Both the position numbers and the translations under genes were made by a program. Source: a virus. From it: DNA of 46,070 bases. Below, piece after piece: positions 15,894-24,876 of this stretch; the first letter of the stretch is position 1, and every line of letters starts with the position of its first letter. The notes beneath the pieces were generated by a model. That model was not told the DNA's origin and did no database searches. It saw only the letters and a list, made by a program, of their open reading frames with translations. The stretch is from positions 1-46,070 of IMG/VR virus record IMGVR_UViG_3300021093_000126; one strand, written 5' to 3'.

Positions 15894-16024
15894 TGCGGTT
15901 TTATAACTGGTTGATCTGCAAATTATTTAAACGATGTGAGATTTATGTGCCGCCACATGAGGCTTTTCGTCGTTATTGTAAGGAAAATCCGTGGCATAAA
16001 AGCTGCAAAATTTTCGATCTGTGA
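15893..16024 (+). CDS. Small basic protein (43 aa)
   Basis: MRFYNWLICKLFKRCEIYVP, then PPHEAFRRYCKENPWHKSCK. It is coupled at both ends (TAATG upstream, TGATG downstream), which supports it. Cys and basic residues are frequent. No family is recognised. Confidence 0.5.
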   Translation: MRFYNWLICKLFKRCEIYVPPHEAFRRYCKENPWHKSCKIFDL

Positions 16025-16245
16025 TGGATGACGCGTATCAAAAGAAAGAAAAAACTATTTACAAAATACCTGAAGCAAAAGTATTACATGAAGCTGCGGT
16101 TGGTTCCGTGGATGAAAAGTTCTTGCGGTACGATATGGCTCGCTTCTTTAGCGGTTGGCAAAAGCGTCAGGCAGATAAACGATTGGATGAACAAACGGTC
16201 AAGAAGACCCAGGGTTCAAAACATGAGTTCGACTTTGACCGGTAA
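16024..16245 (+). CDS. Small charged hypothetical protein (73 aa)
   Basis: Highly charged: MDDAYQKKEKTIYKIPEAKV, ending GSKHEFDFDR. The ATG at 16024 overlaps the previous stop; a GTG one codon upstream is the alternative. The 3' end overlaps the next gene by 23 bases. No domain is recognised. Confidence 0.5.
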   Translation: MDDAYQKKEKTIYKIPEAKVLHEAAVGSVDEKFLRYDMARFFSGWQKRQADKRLDEQTVKKTQGSKHEFDFDR

Positions 16246-16468
16246 GTTGACGCTTGCTGATCAAAAATATCTAATCGAAAAGTTGCGTCAATGGTGTGAA
16301 GAACTTCCGATTCAAGATATGATTGCTTTACGTTGTGAATCTGTTGTTGCGGAAAAGCAATATCGTATCTGGAAAAGATGGTTGCTTACAAAAGAATCAC
16401 CATATGGTTGGTCATTTAGCGATGAACATCTTGCGTTGTATTTTTATAAACACACCCCGATAGAATAA
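16223..16468 (+). CDS. Small hypothetical protein (81 aa)
   Basis: Starts MSSTLTGKLTLADQKYLIEK and continues with QWCEELPIQDMIALRCESVV; predicted helical. The ATG at 16223 lies in the end of the previous gene. A longer frame reading from 16028 would run entirely over that gene and is rejected. The function is unknown. Confidence 0.5.
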   Translation: MSSTLTGKLTLADQKYLIEKLRQWCEELPIQDMIALRCESVVAEKQYRIWKRWLLTKESPYGWSFSDEHLALYFYKHTPIE

Positions 16469-16487
16469 CGATAGGTGCCTAAAAATC

Positions 16488-16652
16488 ATGCACAAGCTCA
16501 ATGAATACCTGGAAGTTGCTCTTGCCATTCATGCGGCATGTTCTGCAATTACCGCTCTGACCCCCACCCCGAAAGATGATGCGATTGTTCGCAAGTTGTA
16601 TCGATTAATTGAAATCGGTGCTCTTGCTATTGGTCGTGCAAAACAACGTTGA
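16488..16652 (+). CDS. Small Ala-rich helical protein (54 aa)
   Basis: MHKLNEYLEVALAIHAACSA continues to the basic end GRAKQR. It is one amphipathic, moderately hydrophobic helix pair. It is the last gene of the plus-strand run; its stop abuts the stop of the convergent minus-strand gene at 16653. Confidence 0.45.
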   Translation: MHKLNEYLEVALAIHAACSAITALTPTPKDDAIVRKLYRLIEIGALAIGRAKQR

Positions 16653-16811
16653 TTATTCAACGGCAGAGAACCAAAAAACAACGCCATCATTTTGCTCAAC
16701 CCATTTACGTGTGGCGTATGCTTCCTCTTTGGACATCGTCACACATTTTTTTTCTTCACCAACTTCCCAACAAATATTTACACGAATGTGAGGATCTCTT
16801 TTTGCTTTCAT
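16653..16811 (-). CDS. Small hypothetical protein downstream of endolysin (52 aa)
   Basis: MKAKRDPHIRVNICWEVGEE, then EEAYATRKWVEQNDGVVFWF. A compact alpha/beta protein is suggested by alternating hydrophobic strands and one charged helix. The ATG at 16811 is 3 bases after the endolysin stop, so it is probably co-translated with it. No family is recognised. Confidence 0.5.
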   Translation of the reverse strand: MKAKRDPHIRVNICWEVGEEKKCVTMSKEEAYATRKWVEQNDGVVFWFSAVE

Positions 16812-16814
16812 GCA

Positions 16815-17834
16815 TTAATAATCCCATCTAATACGTTGCTTAGAACTTCTAATTCCCAAATGCACGAATCCTTTTTTGGCGCCGTATCCTACTGAGTAAG
16901 GCCAATTTTTATCGCAATATTTTTCTACCGCATAAATATCTGCTCCGTTGACATAGAAATCAATTGCTCCTTCGTTAGCAACACTATATAAATGTTCTGA
17001 CGCACTTGCGCCGCCAACAGCTTTATTCACGGCTGGTGGACGATGGCCACTTGTGATAATAAGAGGTTTGTTACCAAAAGCAGCTCTTACTTTTTCCAGG
17101 AAGCGACACAGTTCAATTGCTGTTTCGCATTGATGTTGTTTTGTGAAACGCCGTGTTTCTTGCCCTAAGCAAAGTTCGCCGTAAGTGATGTTGGGTGTGA
17201 TTTTATAGGTGAATGGGCTCCAAGGATTAAATGGTTTTGCTGCTGGGACCGGATCCTTGGGATTTGCTACTCCAGTAGTCGTGCCAATTTCTCGATCCAT
17301 AATCTGGATCAACTTGGTTGCGTAGTCAGGATCAGTTGCGTAATTTTCTTTTACCAGCAGCTTGGCACATTCATTCCTATTTGTAGCTCGATTAACTCCT
17401 TTGTATACGCCAAAGTCTTTGTACCAGCGTTCAACTAGGTATTCAACACAGGTAAGTAAATCGGGAAAGTCAATGAATCCTGCTTTGATGGTGACCCATT
17501 GACCATTGATAAATTCTTGTGTATTTACGTTGGATCCAGCACCTTTCAGTCCAAAGTAGTTGTGCTTACCGGATGTGTGTTTGCCCCAGGAACTTTCGAG
17601 TGCCCATTGTGCAGCAACAACTTCCGGATACTTGGCACCGCAATGCTTTCCAGCCGCAAGCACACCCTCCCAGTTGTTTTCGAATGCGTGTTTTGTCGGC
17701 GGTTTAATGCGGTATTTGGCGGCAAATTCTTCCAGGAGTTCTGGAGAAAGTTGCTCTTGTAACCACTTCCAGGCTGCAGTTTGATGTGGCTCTTCTTTGT
17801 AGTATTTAACTGCAGATATTAATTCAATTGGCAT
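16815..17834 (-). CDS. Two-domain endolysin: glucosaminidase (GH73-like) plus M15 peptidase (339 aa)
   Basis: Residues 50-180 match the glucosaminidase fold: EVVAAQWALESSWGKHTSGK with Glu80 as the expected acid catalyst, then HNYFGLKG. Residues 220-339 match peptidase M15 (D-Ala-D-Ala-type): SGHRPPAVNKAVGGASASEH with the zinc ligand His281, AIDFYV with Asp292, and GFVHLGIR with His325. The enzyme would cleave both the glycan strand and the peptide stem of peptidoglycan. No signal peptide is visible, so release through a holin is expected. A hairpin lies directly before the start codon. The C-terminal 115 residues resemble cyanophage M15 enzymes I recall. Confidence 0.82.
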   Translation of the reverse strand: MPIELISAVKYYKEEPHQTAAWKWLQEQLSPELLEEFAAKYRIKPPTKHAFENNWEGVLAAGKHCGAKYPEVVAAQWALESSWGKHTSGKHNYFGLKGAGSNVNTQEFINGQWVTIKAGFIDFPDLLTCVEYLVERWYKDFGVYKGVNRATNRNECAKLLVKENYATDPDYATKLIQIMDREIGTTTGVANPKDPVPAAKPFNPWSPFTYKITPNITYGELCLGQETRRFTKQHQCETAIELCRFLEKVRAAFGNKPLIITSGHRPPAVNKAVGGASASEHLYSVANEGAIDFYVNGADIYAVEKYCDKNWPYSVGYGAKKGFVHLGIRSSKQRIRWDY

Positions 17835-17837
17835 ATT

Positions 17838-17864
17838 ACCTAAAGCTTTTCTCTAACTTTAGGT
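17838..17864 (-). promoter_or_regulatory. Hairpin before the endolysin start codon
   Basis: On the minus strand ACCTAAAG and CTTTAGGT pair over 8 bp around an 11-base purine-rich loop, ending 3 bases before the ATG at 17834. The purine-rich loop (AGAGAAAAG) may include the ribosome site, so folding could restrict translation. Confidence 0.5.
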
Positions 17865-17899
17865 CAGGTGTATTGATTGAACTATCCGGAAATGCCAGA

Positions 17900-18247
17900 T
17901 TATTCAACAGTTGCTTCTGTGCCAGGGAATGCGGGCCAGTTGCTGTAAGCTTGGTCGCGGATCAAGGCCGCTAATTCGTCTGTGGTGCTGGTTGCCTGAA
18001 TTCCTGTAACCTTGGAAGCACATGTTTCACGGATTGACTGCCTCCAGGTTTTGATGTCAGCCGGGCAAGCAGTTCCGTTATCAGCTTCTCGCACTACATA
18101 CCAATCGTTTGGAGCGAGGAGAGTGTAAGCAGTTTGCTTGGTATTACCGGTCCAACGCTCTACGAGGTCGCCGTGATCTTGGGGGATGAGATTGCCGTTC
18201 TCATCGTATCCCCAATAAAACCATTGATCGTACGTCTGATCAGACAT
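17900..18247 (-). CDS. Tail-fibre assembly chaperone-like protein, copy 1 (115 aa)
   Basis: Contains APNDWYVVREADNGTACP followed by IKTWRQSIRE, the (D)WxVxR...W-R-x-x-(V/I)-R pattern of the phage tail-fibre assembly chaperones (Phage_tail_APC / Tfa-like). Such proteins help fold and attach the fibre encoded beside them. It follows fibre gene 1 at 38 bases and has a paralogue at 20826-21284 behind fibre gene 2, aligning over the C-terminal 70 residues. An AAAGG ribosome site and a TTAAAATA motif lie upstream. Confidence 0.6.
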   Translation of the reverse strand: MSDQTYDQWFYWGYDENGNLIPQDHGDLVERWTGNTKQTAYTLLAPNDWYVVREADNGTACPADIKTWRQSIRETCASKVTGIQATSTTDELAALIRDQAYSNWPAFPGTEATVE

Positions 18248-18286
18248 GTTATTGCACCTTTTATACTATTTTAAATCTTGCAATCT

Positions 18287-20788
18287 TTACCGTGCACGTG
18301 CGTATTTGAAGGGCGATTCGGCGTAGGCGGCGAAGATGTAGGTGCCGCCGGAAGCGTTGCCTGCTGTATGAGAATCTCGGAGCTTGAATCCGTTGGAAAG
18401 GGCATCAATACCAACGCCGATGTTAAGGCTAACCGAGTTTTCTTCAGCCGATGAGTTTGGCACCAGCTCTAGGAACATTTTGTTCCCAGTATCTCTAGCG
18501 GTGTCATAGATCTGCCAGTTTGCTGAGCTGTCTGTGCGCTTAATCATGATCCAACGAGGGCGGAAGCCCAGGAACACGAACGGACCATCGCTGCTGCCGT
18601 TGCCGGTGTAGGAGCCGAACTTGCTGAAGCCCGCGACTTCGGACCACAGGTAGGCGACTTGCGTCACACCATTTGCATTTAATCCAGACGCAGCCCCAAC
18701 CGTAAAAACACTAGAAGTTGGGGCTGTATTGTTCCAAGCGGCGGTAAAAGTTAGGGCTGCGTCCGTAAGGCTTAGGAACAAGGTTTTTGTTGCTCCGATA
18801 CTTTCGTGATAAACCCACCAATCTCCAGTAGCTCCTCTTGATTTCACAAGCACCATTTTTGGCGCTACACCAAGTGAATGTGAAACGTTTTGCGTTGCAC
18901 CAGTGCCGTTAAAGGTCACGATGTCGAAGCCCGGCGTGGCGCTTTCGTCCCAGCACCAGGCGACGTAGGAATCCCCGGTAAGGTTGACACCCTCCATTGT
19001 GGATGTCCCGGCCAATGTAAATCCGTCCGAGGTAAAAGCTGAGATTGTGCCAGCACTTTCCGAAGAAGTTTCGGCGTCAATGGTGTTGCTTTTAAGTGTT
19101 TTATTTCCGCCACGCAGGGTATCAACAAATCGATGGTTGGTAGCTTGCGTTCGATCCTTCAGCCACACCAAATCAGGAGAAAAATTAAGCCCGCTGATGG
19201 TGCGCGGATTTGCATTATCTCCTGCCCACAGCACCGTATCCATATAACTATTGCCTTTAACAATAGTGGGTTCTGGAAGATTGGTACCAACTAAAGCTTT
19301 AAACCCAGTAGGTGCGGTGTATGCGAAGGGACGTTGACCGAAGTTTACGGTAAGAGTTGTAAGAGCTCCTCCAGTATTAATTCCAAAATACAAACCACTG
19401 ATTTCTGCAATATTGCTTACTGTTAATACAGGATTTGTCCCAGTATTTGGAACACCTATACCTACACTATTACTCCCCCATGTTCCATTGCGTCCAAACC
19501 AAACATTTCTTGCTCCACCTGTAAAATCAAAAGCAACTTGTATTACATCACCAACGGAAAACGCTGACGTACACCCGGCTTTAATTGTGGTTGCTCCGTT
19601 TAAGACATCGCCGCCCTGACTTATGTAAAAAGTTCCTGCTGAGTTATATTGAAGATTACTTCGTGCAATACTTTCATATGCAAAACCTACTCCACCATTA
19701 GCGGTGCCTGCATATACGCATTCAAAATAACCCTTAAGATTTTCCGGGCTAAAAGTTGCACGTACATTACGATAACCGCTGTTATTGCTAACGTTTAAAT
19801 CTAAATTACCGTTAGATAAGTAAAAATTTGCCGTTAAACCAGTGCCATCTAAAGGATTTAATGTGCAGTAATTCCCCCTTACTTCTCCACCAACACCAGT
19901 ATCAGTGTTAAAGCTAGTGGGAGAATCAACTAAGGAGTCGTTACCTGCACCAGCTGTGACACTGAAGTTATTAGGTGTCCAGTTATTACTATTGCCACTG
20001 TTATCTTTGCCAAGAGTAGTGGAAGTAGTTCCGGAGTTATCAGAGAAGTTCAGGTAGAAACCATTGGTACCATAAGTACCTGTGTATTTTTTAGGAATCC
20101 ATTGTCCAGTTGTCCCATCAGTTTCCGCAAAGTCAGACGGTGTTAATGCTTGACCGTCAACAAAGTGTGTTTCGGCTAAGTAACTGTCAAGGTAATGGGG
20201 CGTGCCTCCTGTCTTACCAAAATGATGAACTGAGGCTGCGTTGACCCCAGTATTATCATTTTGATTCATGTTGCTTGTTGTGCTAAAAGCAGTTATTTCC
20301 GTTCCATTTACATAAAGTTTTATTCTATTATTAGCTGTGGCTTGCGTTGTATCTACGCTTACCACGACATGATACCAGCCTGATACATCTCTAAATACTT
20401 GAGAAGTTATTCGCCAGTAAGTGCTATACCCAGCAAGTAGTAACCTATCAGATTCAAAGCCTAAATCAAGCCAAGTTGTATCACTTGTCCCGTTGGGGGT
20501 ACTAAATATCGCTTGGAATCCGCCCAACTTAGAACGTTTAACCCAAGCACTCAACGTCCACGTTTTTCTGTTCCCTGAACTTCCAGGAGTCCGGCTTAAA
20601 TCCGCACTATCTGCTGAATTAAAGCGAAGGCTGCGAAAAACGTTATATCCTTCTGGGGGTGGGCCAGGCCATACGTCATCTTTGTTCAGTTTGAATTGCT
20701 GAGCACTATCCCATTCTCCGGTACGAGAAGTTGCACTCCATGCAGAAGGAGTTGCTCCACGGAAACCACCTAAAGGACGAGTGCCCAT
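18287..20788 (-). CDS. Receptor-binding tail fibre, LamG/SPRY type, copy 1 (833 aa)
   Basis: Three parts are visible. The first 45 residues (MGTRPLGGFRGATPSAWSAT) are conserved in copy 2 and probably attach to the virion. Residues 50-260 form a concanavalin-A/LamG-like lectin: RSLRFNSADSADLSRTP, TLSAWVKRS, then GWYHVVVSVDTTQ and the strand NNRIKLYVNGTEI. Residues 310-500 are SPRY-like: GYFECVYAG, SVGDVIQVAFDF, NVWFGRNGTW and VNFGQRPF. The remainder carries FSPDLVWLKDR and ends SPFKYARAR. It would bind cell-surface glycan. The size and layout match fibres of aquatic phages. The gene shares a 54-base identical block with copy 2. Confidence 0.75.
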   Translation of the reverse strand: MGTRPLGGFRGATPSAWSATSRTGEWDSAQQFKLNKDDVWPGPPPEGYNVFRSLRFNSADSADLSRTPGSSGNRKTWTLSAWVKRSKLGGFQAIFSTPNGTSDTTWLDLGFESDRLLLAGYSTYWRITSQVFRDVSGWYHVVVSVDTTQATANNRIKLYVNGTEITAFSTTSNMNQNDNTGVNAASVHHFGKTGGTPHYLDSYLAETHFVDGQALTPSDFAETDGTTGQWIPKKYTGTYGTNGFYLNFSDNSGTTSTTLGKDNSGNSNNWTPNNFSVTAGAGNDSLVDSPTSFNTDTGVGGEVRGNYCTLNPLDGTGLTANFYLSNGNLDLNVSNNSGYRNVRATFSPENLKGYFECVYAGTANGGVGFAYESIARSNLQYNSAGTFYISQGGDVLNGATTIKAGCTSAFSVGDVIQVAFDFTGGARNVWFGRNGTWGSNSVGIGVPNTGTNPVLTVSNIAEISGLYFGINTGGALTTLTVNFGQRPFAYTAPTGFKALVGTNLPEPTIVKGNSYMDTVLWAGDNANPRTISGLNFSPDLVWLKDRTQATNHRFVDTLRGGNKTLKSNTIDAETSSESAGTISAFTSDGFTLAGTSTMEGVNLTGDSYVAWCWDESATPGFDIVTFNGTGATQNVSHSLGVAPKMVLVKSRGATGDWWVYHESIGATKTLFLSLTDAALTFTAAWNNTAPTSSVFTVGAASGLNANGVTQVAYLWSEVAGFSKFGSYTGNGSSDGPFVFLGFRPRWIMIKRTDSSANWQIYDTARDTGNKMFLELVPNSSAEENSVSLNIGVGIDALSNGFKLRDSHTAGNASGGTYIFAAYAESPFKYARAR
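19854..19907 (-). repeat. 54-base block identical to 22874-22927
   Basis: Uninterrupted identity between the two fibre genes at the boundary between the lectin and SPRY-like parts (encodes VGGEVRGNYCTLNP). The flanking DNA diverges quickly, which suggests recent recombination or gene conversion at this junction. Confidence 0.8.
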
Positions 20789-20825
20789 TACTTATACTGC
20801 AACAGTTTTTTTAATTATAAATTAC

Positions 20826-21284
20826 TTAGGCTGGCTTCTCGGGCCAGGTGTTGTAATCACTTCCGGTCACGTAGATTTGCAAGCCGTAAGTATCTTCGGT
20901 TTCTTGAAGTTTGGTGCATTTTTCTGCAACAGCTTCACGCACCGCTTGGCGCCATGCCTTGATTGCAGGGTCTACAGAGGCGTTCTCATCGAGTGACTGA
21001 ATTACCACCCAATCTGTATCAGCAAGCTTACTGTTGGCGGTGTTGTGCGTTGCTTGCGTCCATTCTTTTACAAGCTGCGAACGCTTTTTGGGAATGCAGT
21101 AATTGCCTCCATCTACACCCCAATAGAAACGTGTATCACAAACCGGCGGGTCAGGGCTTACTGTAATGCCCAGATGACGCAATTGATCGTGGGTAGCTTC
21201 CAGGAGCCATTTACCAGGGTATGTGATTTCGTTAATGGTGAATGACTCGGTTGGGTCAAGTACCTGCCCGTTTTTTACAAACAT
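20826..21284 (-). CDS. Tail-fibre assembly chaperone-like protein, copy 2 (152 aa)
   Basis: The C-terminal half carries ADTDWVVIQSLDENASVDPA then IKAWRQAVREAV, the same chaperone signature as the 115-aa protein at 17900. The N-terminal 55 residues (MFVKNGQVLDPTESFTINEI, TYPGKWLLEATHDQLRHLGI) are extra and resemble the N-terminal half of tail accessory proteins. It ends 37 bases before fibre 1 starts and begins 37 bases after fibre 2 ends, so it belongs to fibre 2. It is preceded by an AAAGG ribosome site and a TTAAAATA motif. Confidence 0.6.
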   Translation of the reverse strand: MFVKNGQVLDPTESFTINEITYPGKWLLEATHDQLRHLGITVSPDPPVCDTRFYWGVDGGNYCIPKKRSQLVKEWTQATHNTANSKLADTDWVVIQSLDENASVDPAIKAWRQAVREAVAEKCTKLQETEDTYGLQIYVTGSDYNTWPEKPA

Positions 21285-21321
21285 GTTTCTACCTTTTTTT
21301 CTATTTTAAATCGTGGGTTAT

Positions 21322-23814
21322 TTACCTTGCACGTGCGTATTTAAACGGGTTTTCAGCGAAGGCTGCGTAGATGTAAGTGTTACTACTGGCGTTATAGTCG
21401 CCATAGTTAATTCGGAGTTTGAATCCGTTAGAGAGAATATCAAAAGGATCGTTTGTGCTTTCGGCGATGGTTAAGTTGGCCCAAAGTCTTTTTTCGGTTG
21501 GGTTATAGGGATCTCTGGATGTATCGCGGATTATCCAGCTCCATCCTCCAGCATTAGAGGAGTTTTTAATTAATAGCCACCTTGGTCTAAATCCTGTATA
21601 AATAAACACGCCATCCGTGCTGCCGTTACCGATGTAACTACCAAATGCAGAGTACCCAGCCACTGGGGCGAAGCAGTAGGCGATCATTGAGTCCCCAGAT
21701 GCGTTCGGCGTGAATACTGAAGCTGTTGGTGCGGCTACAACAGCATCTGCTTTTACATCTGTTGTATTCAAGCGCAAATAATCATATGAACCGTCTATAA
21801 CCGTTGTGCCCACAAGCCAGTCAGAAGTTGTATCACGTTTCTTTTCAATAATCAGTTTTGGTGCAACGCCAAGACCATGACCAACTGTGCCTGAAGGATT
21901 AGAATCGTAACTAACAATTGAGAATCCTGCACTTGCGTTTGCCCGAACAGTAGAAGCAATAGTTCCGTCGCTATTTGTGGAATTAGCTGACGCTGAATTC
22001 CAGGCCCAAGCAACGTAAGTGCTTGTGTTTAGATTGACATAATTACCACTATCTGTATTATCACCAAGGCTAAATCCGTCTGCATTAAACGAAGTTAATT
22101 GTTTGGTATATGTAACTTCTGCTGCTGTATTGTTTGTTGACAGTATTTTTGTGTTTCCTCTTACGGCATCCATTACTGCGTTAAAGTAACCAGATGTGCT
22201 GCTCCGGTTTTGGATCCACACTAAATCAGGTGAAAAATTTAATCCGGTAATATCTCTTGCACTTGCATTACCTGTATATAGTGCTATATCAAATTGAGTA
22301 TTGCCTTTAACAATAGTAGGTTCTGGAAGGTTGGTGTCAACTAAAGCTTTAAACCCACTAGGCGCTGTGTATGCGAAGGGACGTTGACCAAAGTTGCAAG
22401 TAATTGTTACGCCTGTTGAATAATGATATGTGGCTGGAACCATTGGGTTTGTTAGACCAGTCGCACTAGGATTTGATCCTGTTGCCGGATTTCCAGACGC
22501 AAACCAAGTCCCATTTTTTCCAAACCAAATTCTGTTGTTATCAGCGTCAAATGCAACCATTAAAACGTCGCCAGAAGAAAGCGCGGTTCCGTAGGAACTA
22601 GAAGAGGCGTTTTGGCGCAATGTTGCGGCATCCATCCAACGCACTGTATCTGCTAATTCCCCTGGGACAGACGTGCTGGCAACACGCATAACACCAATGC
22701 CACCGTTATTGCCGCCTACATTGCCGCCTCCGGTAAAAGTGTATTCCGCATACCATTTACCAGACGAAAGAGCAAAAGTAGAAGTCCAGCCACTATCACT
22801 GTTTGTAACAGTTTTATTTGAAACAAGGTTTCCGTCAGTAGATGCAAGTGTTCCAGTTCCATAAGACTGAAGTGGATTTAATGTGCAGTAATTCCCCCTT
22901 ACTTCTCCACCAACACCAGTATCAGTGCCATAAGAGGTAGGTGTATCTACCAGGGAATCATTACCGGCACCTGCTGTGACACTGAAATTATTAGGAGTCC
23001 AATCGTTACTACCAACACGGTCTTTACCAAGCGTGGTGGAAGTAGTTCCAGAGTTATCAGAGAAATCTAAATAGAAACCATTGGTACCATAAGTACCTAT
23101 GTAATTAATAGGAGTCCACAAGCCAGTGGTTTGATCCGTTGCTCCAAACGAAGAAGGTGTTAATGCCTGGCCGTCAACAAAGTGTGTTTCTGCAAGGTAG
23201 CCATTTAAATGATAAAAAGCTGACGGAGAGTATCGTCCAATTGTATGCGCAGCTGCTTGATTTACACCTAAATCTGCATTTTGAGATGGATTTGTTCTTG
23301 TGCTAAATGCTGTAACTTGAGAGCCATTAACGTATAACCTTACTCTATTATCTGCAGTTGCTTGTGTTGTGTCTACTGTTAGTACTAAATGATACCAGGC
23401 ATTAGTATCTTTAAATACTTGTGATGTGACTAACCAAGTTGACGTGTATCCAACAATAGTTAGTGTTTCTGTGGGTGAAAAGTATACAGAAAATGCCCCA
23501 GCATCGGTGCTAGCAGAATAAACGTCAAAAAGCATTTGTGATCCCACGCCAAGCTCAGATCTTTTTAACCATCCACTCCATGTCCAAGTTTTCCTATTGC
23601 CCGCACCACTTGGCGTCCTGCTTAAATACGCACTATCTGCTGAGTTAAATCTCAGACTTCTTGAGATTGTTACAGGTTCCGCTGGAGGAGTGGGCCACAG
23701 GTTATCTTTTTCTAAAGCAAACTGACTCCGCATGTTCCACATGCCGGAACGTACGGAGGAACTCCATGTAGTAGGAGTTGTGCCGAGATAACCACCTTCC
23801 CGCTTCTTACCCAT
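21322..23814 (-). CDS. Receptor-binding tail fibre, LamG/SPRY type, copy 2 (830 aa)
   Basis: Same layout as copy 1: attachment N-terminus (MGKKREGGYLGTTPTTWSSS), LamG-like lectin (RSLRFNSADSAYLSRTPS, WSGWLKRSELGVG, WYHLVLTVDTTQ, NRVRLYVNGSQV), SPRY-like centre (KWYAEYTFTGGG, GDVLMVAFDADNNRIWFGKN, CNFGQRPFAYTAP) and a C-terminal region ending NPFKYARAR. The lectin and SPRY surfaces differ strongly from copy 1 while the junctions are nearly identical, so the two probably recognise different sugars. It is the first gene of the duplicated fibre-plus-chaperone module in transcription order. Confidence 0.75.
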   Translation of the reverse strand: MGKKREGGYLGTTPTTWSSSVRSGMWNMRSQFALEKDNLWPTPPAEPVTISRSLRFNSADSAYLSRTPSGAGNRKTWTWSGWLKRSELGVGSQMLFDVYSASTDAGAFSVYFSPTETLTIVGYTSTWLVTSQVFKDTNAWYHLVLTVDTTQATADNRVRLYVNGSQVTAFSTRTNPSQNADLGVNQAAAHTIGRYSPSAFYHLNGYLAETHFVDGQALTPSSFGATDQTTGLWTPINYIGTYGTNGFYLDFSDNSGTTSTTLGKDRVGSNDWTPNNFSVTAGAGNDSLVDTPTSYGTDTGVGGEVRGNYCTLNPLQSYGTGTLASTDGNLVSNKTVTNSDSGWTSTFALSSGKWYAEYTFTGGGNVGGNNGGIGVMRVASTSVPGELADTVRWMDAATLRQNASSSSYGTALSSGDVLMVAFDADNNRIWFGKNGTWFASGNPATGSNPSATGLTNPMVPATYHYSTGVTITCNFGQRPFAYTAPSGFKALVDTNLPEPTIVKGNTQFDIALYTGNASARDITGLNFSPDLVWIQNRSSTSGYFNAVMDAVRGNTKILSTNNTAAEVTYTKQLTSFNADGFSLGDNTDSGNYVNLNTSTYVAWAWNSASANSTNSDGTIASTVRANASAGFSIVSYDSNPSGTVGHGLGVAPKLIIEKKRDTTSDWLVGTTVIDGSYDYLRLNTTDVKADAVVAAPTASVFTPNASGDSMIAYCFAPVAGYSAFGSYIGNGSTDGVFIYTGFRPRWLLIKNSSNAGGWSWIIRDTSRDPYNPTEKRLWANLTIAESTNDPFDILSNGFKLRINYGDYNASSNTYIYAAFAENPFKYARAR
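22874..22927 (-). repeat. 54-base block identical to 19854-19907
   Basis: Second copy of the junction block in fibre 2. Confidence 0.8.
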
Positions 23815-23848
23815 CGGAGACTCTTTCTATATTTATTTAGTCTATCAA

Positions 23849-24238
23849 TTAAGGCTGAATATCAAGCGCTGAAACGGTAAAAACAACACCAGAAGCAACC
23901 GAGGAACGTGCCCTTAATTTACTGCCGTAAGGAACGTTGGCTTTATTGACGATAAATTCCAGGGAGGAGTTGGCGGGTACCACAATGGTTTTACCCATTA
24001 AGAAACTCCCGGACTCAGTATCAACTGTACCCGTGGCAGTGCTAGTAGAGCCGGTCAGCGTGGTGTAAAGGCTTACGTTTACATCACCGGTGCTGGTGTT
24101 AGAAGCAAGCGCCGACAGCACAATGGAAACACCACTGGAGTTCGTTAAGGCACCGTCTTGGCCACTGGTGGGGTTATAAACATCAGCGATACCAGTGGTT
24201 GTTAACTGGGTACCTTTGAACTTAAAATACTCGGCCAT
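23849..24238 (-). CDS. Small beta-rich virion protein (129 aa)
   Basis: Ser/Thr/Gly/Val-rich with alternating hydrophobic strands (GDVNVSLYTTLTGSTSTATG, LRARSSVASGVVFTVSALDI). No family is recognised. Its position between the repeat proteins and fibre 2 suggests a tail or fibre accessory component, perhaps a trimeric connector, which is inference. Confidence 0.55.
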   Translation of the reverse strand: MAEYFKFKGTQLTTTGIADVYNPTSGQDGALTNSSGVSIVLSALASNTSTGDVNVSLYTTLTGSTSTATGTVDTESGSFLMGKTIVVPANSSLEFIVNKANVPYGSKLRARSSVASGVVFTVSALDIQP

Positions 24239-24276
24239 TGCTAAGACTCTTTTCTACTGATTATAAGATCAAGAAA

Positions 24277-24876
24277 TTAACCAGCAAGGGCAATTACAAG
24301 CCCTAGGCTAACTCCTCCAGCGGTTGCTGCAGTTGTTTGCGTGGTGCCATCAGGGAACTTAAAGCCACCTGAGGTTGACTGAACAATACCTGACGTAACC
24401 ACACCAGAGGCAAAGTTACCGCTGTTAAACAGGCTTAAGTTACCCCTGGTTGTAGCACCAGAGATTTGAGTAGTGAATACACCGGAAACAAAGTTGGCAG
24501 TCGTACCAGTTGTCGTTGTTCCCGTAAGAGTTGTGAAGTTCCCACCAAGGGCAGAAATATTAGTGAAGTTACCAGTATTACCAGTGACGGTGGCACCGGA
24601 AATTTGAGTGGTAAATACTCCGGAAACAAAATTGGCAGTCGTACCGGTAACAGTAGTACCAGTAAGCGTTGTAAAGCTGCCTCCAATGCCTGCAACATTG
24701 GTGAAGTTACCAGTATTACCAGTTACTGTTGCGCCACTTACTTGGGAGGTAAATACGCCTGATGCTCCGGAAATCTGAGTAAAGCCATTTTGAACGGCTT
24801 GTGTAAAATCAAAAGTAGTATCACCGCTACCCGGATCGTAAATAAGGGTATTAACTTTTAAAGTGCCGTATGCCAT
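24277..24876 (-). CDS. Short repetitive beta-structure fibre protein (199 aa)
   Basis: The N-terminus MAYGTLKVNTLIYDPGSGDT is followed by 14-16-residue repeats of the form SGATVTGNTGNFTN. It ends with FPDGTTQTTA, a motif common at the ends of phage fibre proteins, then a short hydrophobic tail. The repeat unit is the same as in the 877-aa protein upstream, so one probably arose from the other. It likely forms a trimeric beta-helical or shaft structure. Confidence 0.6.
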   Translation of the reverse strand: MAYGTLKVNTLIYDPGSGDTTFDFTQAVQNGFTQISGASGVFTSQVSGATVTGNTGNFTNVAGIGGSFTTLTGTTVTGTTANFVSGVFTTQISGATVTGNTGNFTNISALGGNFTTLTGTTTTGTTANFVSGVFTTQISGATTRGNLSLFNSGNFASGVVTSGIVQSTSGGFKFPDGTTQTTAATAGGVSLGLVIALAG

